Source: Robiginitomaculum sp.
Lineage (GTDB): Bacteria > Pseudomonadota > Alphaproteobacteria > Caulobacterales > Maricaulaceae
Direction: 5' to 3'
DNA: 64,000 nucleotides
Assembly (NCBI GenBank): GCA_021776615.1
Contig: JAJFFO010000012.1
Location: forward strand, 33,490 to 97,489
Position 1 is the stretch's first letter. Each line of letters opens with the position of its first letter. The translations under genes and the position numbers were made by a program. The notes under the pieces are model-generated. The model searched no databases. It was not told where the DNA came from and was given only the letters and a program-made list of their open reading frames with translations. Shown in pieces: positions 62,595 through 64,000 of the stretch.

Positions 62595-63263
62595 ATGAAT
62601 AAACACGGCACTATCAATTGTAATTTTGTTTTAAATTCAAACAGAGCCATACAAAGCAAGTCTATAATACGAAATTATCTTGCTTTTATTGGTAATATTT
62701 GCTATTTTCCTCATGCAATAACAACAACATCATTCTTGAAAATGAGCTTTGTAGGACGATTAAAAGATGGATTTGGTGGTGCGGTAGCAAGTTTAGCGCT
62801 TGTGGCAACCCCTTTGGCGGCCTGTGCGCAGGAGGTTCCGGCGGTGAACAGCAATGACGCGCAAATTACGCAGGTTGCGGCGACACCCGAGCAAAGCAAT
62901 GTTCCTGCTGGTGTTGAAGTTCTCGAAGACGCGCATCGGCCAGCAAATGCATGGGTTGCCAATAATCCGGATCGTGTGGCGGTTTCTGTAACCAAAGGTC
63001 ACAAGTCCAATCCCGCCATTTTTGCCAATATTGAATCCGGATTAGAACATCTATTTGCGCAAGAAGGTGTCGACCCAAATAACATTCGAATCTATTGGGA
63101 AGAAGGCAAAGGCGCCGCTACGGCATTCAATTTCCACAGCGATTCATATGTTACAGCGGCAATTGCGTTTGCTGATGTTTCTCCAGAAACAGTAAAGGAT
63201 TTTGTCAAGAAAGCAGGGTTTAAGCCTTTTCGACAGGTTTCCATGCTCCGAGATTTGAATTAG
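62595..63263 (+). CDS. Putative lipoprotein of unknown function
   Basis: 222 aa from 62595. An internal ATG at 62742 begins a typical lipoprotein signal (ASLALVATPLAACAQ, lipobox PLAAC) and gives 173 aa; the 49 residues before it are AT-rich and unlike a signal, so the shorter form may be the real one. The C-terminal half (GLEHLFAQEGVDPNNIRIYW, VTAAIAFADVSPETVKDFV) is a compact alpha/beta segment with no match I can name. Confidence 0.65.
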   Translation: MNKHGTINCNFVLNSNRAIQSKSIIRNYLAFIGNICYFPHAITTTSFLKMSFVGRLKDGFGGAVASLALVATPLAACAQEVPAVNSNDAQITQVAATPEQSNVPAGVEVLEDAHRPANAWVANNPDRVAVSVTKGHKSNPAIFANIESGLEHLFAQEGVDPNNIRIYWEEGKGAATAFNFHSDSYVTAAIAFADVSPETVKDFVKKAGFKPFRQVSMLRDLN

Positions 63264-63355
63264 CCCGGACCGCTGCCAAAATTGACTAAAAACCCTGATC
63301 CTTCGGTTGCTAATTTGGCTGCATTGTCAGTGACCACCAGAGTTTGTTCATCCGT

Positions 63356-63760
63356 TTACGCTACAATCGCGGCGCTTGCCTTTTGAACGACCTCATTGTC
63401 AGGGTCCGCGCCGATCAGTTCCTGATCAAGCTGGTTATTTTGGTTTACACCATACTCGGTTTCCACCTTGTGAATGACGGCCTGTTGTTTCTCCGGAGCA
63501 GCATGCGGGTCAAGCAGGATATTCTTGTCATTGATCGCTTCGCGCCGCTGATGCTCTAACAGCGCCCATTGCGCGAAATCGCCATACTCAGGATGGTTCT
63601 TATATCACCGCGTCCAAAATTTTCATCTAATATTGTCTCGCACTCGATACGCGCTCTGAATGCTATTTGCTCCAGTGTAGGATTGTTGGGATCAACGACA
63701 GGACATGCTTGAAGCCTTGTGGAGCATGATCGTTATTTTTGTTGATCTGGGTTTTATGTT
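63356..63760 (-). pseudogene. Frameshifted relic of an unknown coding sequence
   Basis: Coding-like segments continue across several frames on the minus strand: VVDPNNPTLEQIAFRARIE with ETILDENFGRGDI, then after a shift near 63,600 NHPEYGDFAQWALLEHQRRE with NILLDPHAAPEKQQAVIHKV and ending QKASAAIVA before a TAA. No start codon is present at the front. The protein family is not recognised. Confidence 0.5.
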
Positions 63761-63918
63761 GAACCCGTTGATCATACCTGTGAACAAATGGATGGTGGGG
63801 CAAATGAAAGTGGCTCTACAGGCGACAATCCGCTATACTTTGGGGATAGTTCTCTCATGAAAAACTTTGTTTCTGCCGATCTCAATGCCGGAGCCGCGCA
63901 GGGAAAGGATACGGAATA

Positions 63919-64000
63919 ATGGTACGTTTGACCAACCAAGATTCAGAATGGGTTGCCCTGATTTGCTGCCGCGTATCGGACAAAAGCCAGTTGCGCGGAA
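63919..64000 (+). CDS. Serine recombinase, N-terminus (cut by right edge)
   Basis: 27 codons visible: WVALICCRVSDKSQLRG is the opening of a resolvase/large serine recombinase domain, where the motif YxRVSxxxQ carries the catalytic Ser. Start ATG overlaps a TAA of a 20-codon frame upstream. The rest lies outside the window. Confidence 0.6.
   Translation, partial: MVRLTNQDSEWVALICCRVSDKSQLRG

Noticed and set aside
63705..63919. Two small plus-strand frames (51 and 20 codons) chained by ATGA/TAATG to the serine recombinase
   Set aside because: They overlap the minus-strand relic, whose protein-like content is more convincing; no family or strong ribosome site.

Overview
The window reads as chromosome of an alphaproteobacterium of moderate GC, plausibly a marine Hyphomonadaceae/Parvularculaceae-type lineage. 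This is inferred from an alphaproteobacterial-type HisRS, a class I lysyl-tRNA synthetase, the DUF2948 / UPF0262 / low-molecular-weight phosphatase cluster, IalB beside rlmN, a DsbD/ScsB-like thiol transporter and a complete zwf-pgl-edd-eda Entner-Doudoroff operon. No marker gene allows a firm genus.

Layout. 1-7 kb: cell-surface protein (cut by the left edge), VanZ-like protein, AhpD-like protein, msrA, a tRNA-Ser(GGA) followed by three copies of a palindromic repeat, a lipoprotein-type methyltransferase, and a GntR-ABC ATPase-permease operon. 7-16.7 kb: large secreted propeller-amidohydrolase, the DUF2948 cluster, a FAD oxidase / tRNA t6A operon and three YceI-type genes, one fused to cytochrome b561. 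17-27 kb: hisS, pgi, an ScsB-like reductase, lysS (class I) and a DUF4153-type membrane protein. 27-37.6 kb: thyA, folA, putA, class I nrdA under an apparent NrdR operator, SDR, YkvA, isoaspartyl peptidase and IalB. 37.6-39.7 kb: an AT-rich insert with an asparagine-synthase-like gene, followed by a remnant of an IalB 3' end. 39.7-57.3 kb: rlmN, GNAT, S1/P1 nuclease, a two-subunit sodium symporter, the Entner-Doudoroff operon, trhO, a GST with a non-canonical start, a PLP decarboxylase, MFS, nucleoside hydrolase, and yggT-DUF167-folD with a secreted protein.

57.4-64 kb is accessory DNA: an AT-rich DUF3800 gene, a row of toxin-antitoxin genes (HigBA-like pair, orphan antitoxin-like gene, HicB without HicA, a three-gene operon around a HigA-like protein, ParDE), a short tyrosine recombinase with a coupled micro-gene and a 14-bp inverted repeat upstream, small surface proteins, a frameshifted relic and the start of a serine recombinase at the right edge.

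How the genes work together: zwf, pgl, edd and eda take glucose-6-phosphate to pyruvate and glyceraldehyde-3-phosphate, and pgi feeds them. thyA, folA and folD form the one-carbon/dTMP set, with nrdA supplying deoxynucleotides. putA burns proline. MsrA, ScsB, the YceI/cytochrome b561 cluster and GST are redox maintenance. The most unusual signals are the five-copy palindromic repeat, the IalB remnant beside the asparagine-synthase-like insert, the GST whose only well-placed start codon is GTC, the dual-coding 12-bp repeat at the DUF167/folD junction, and the three-gene HigA operon with no recognisable toxin.
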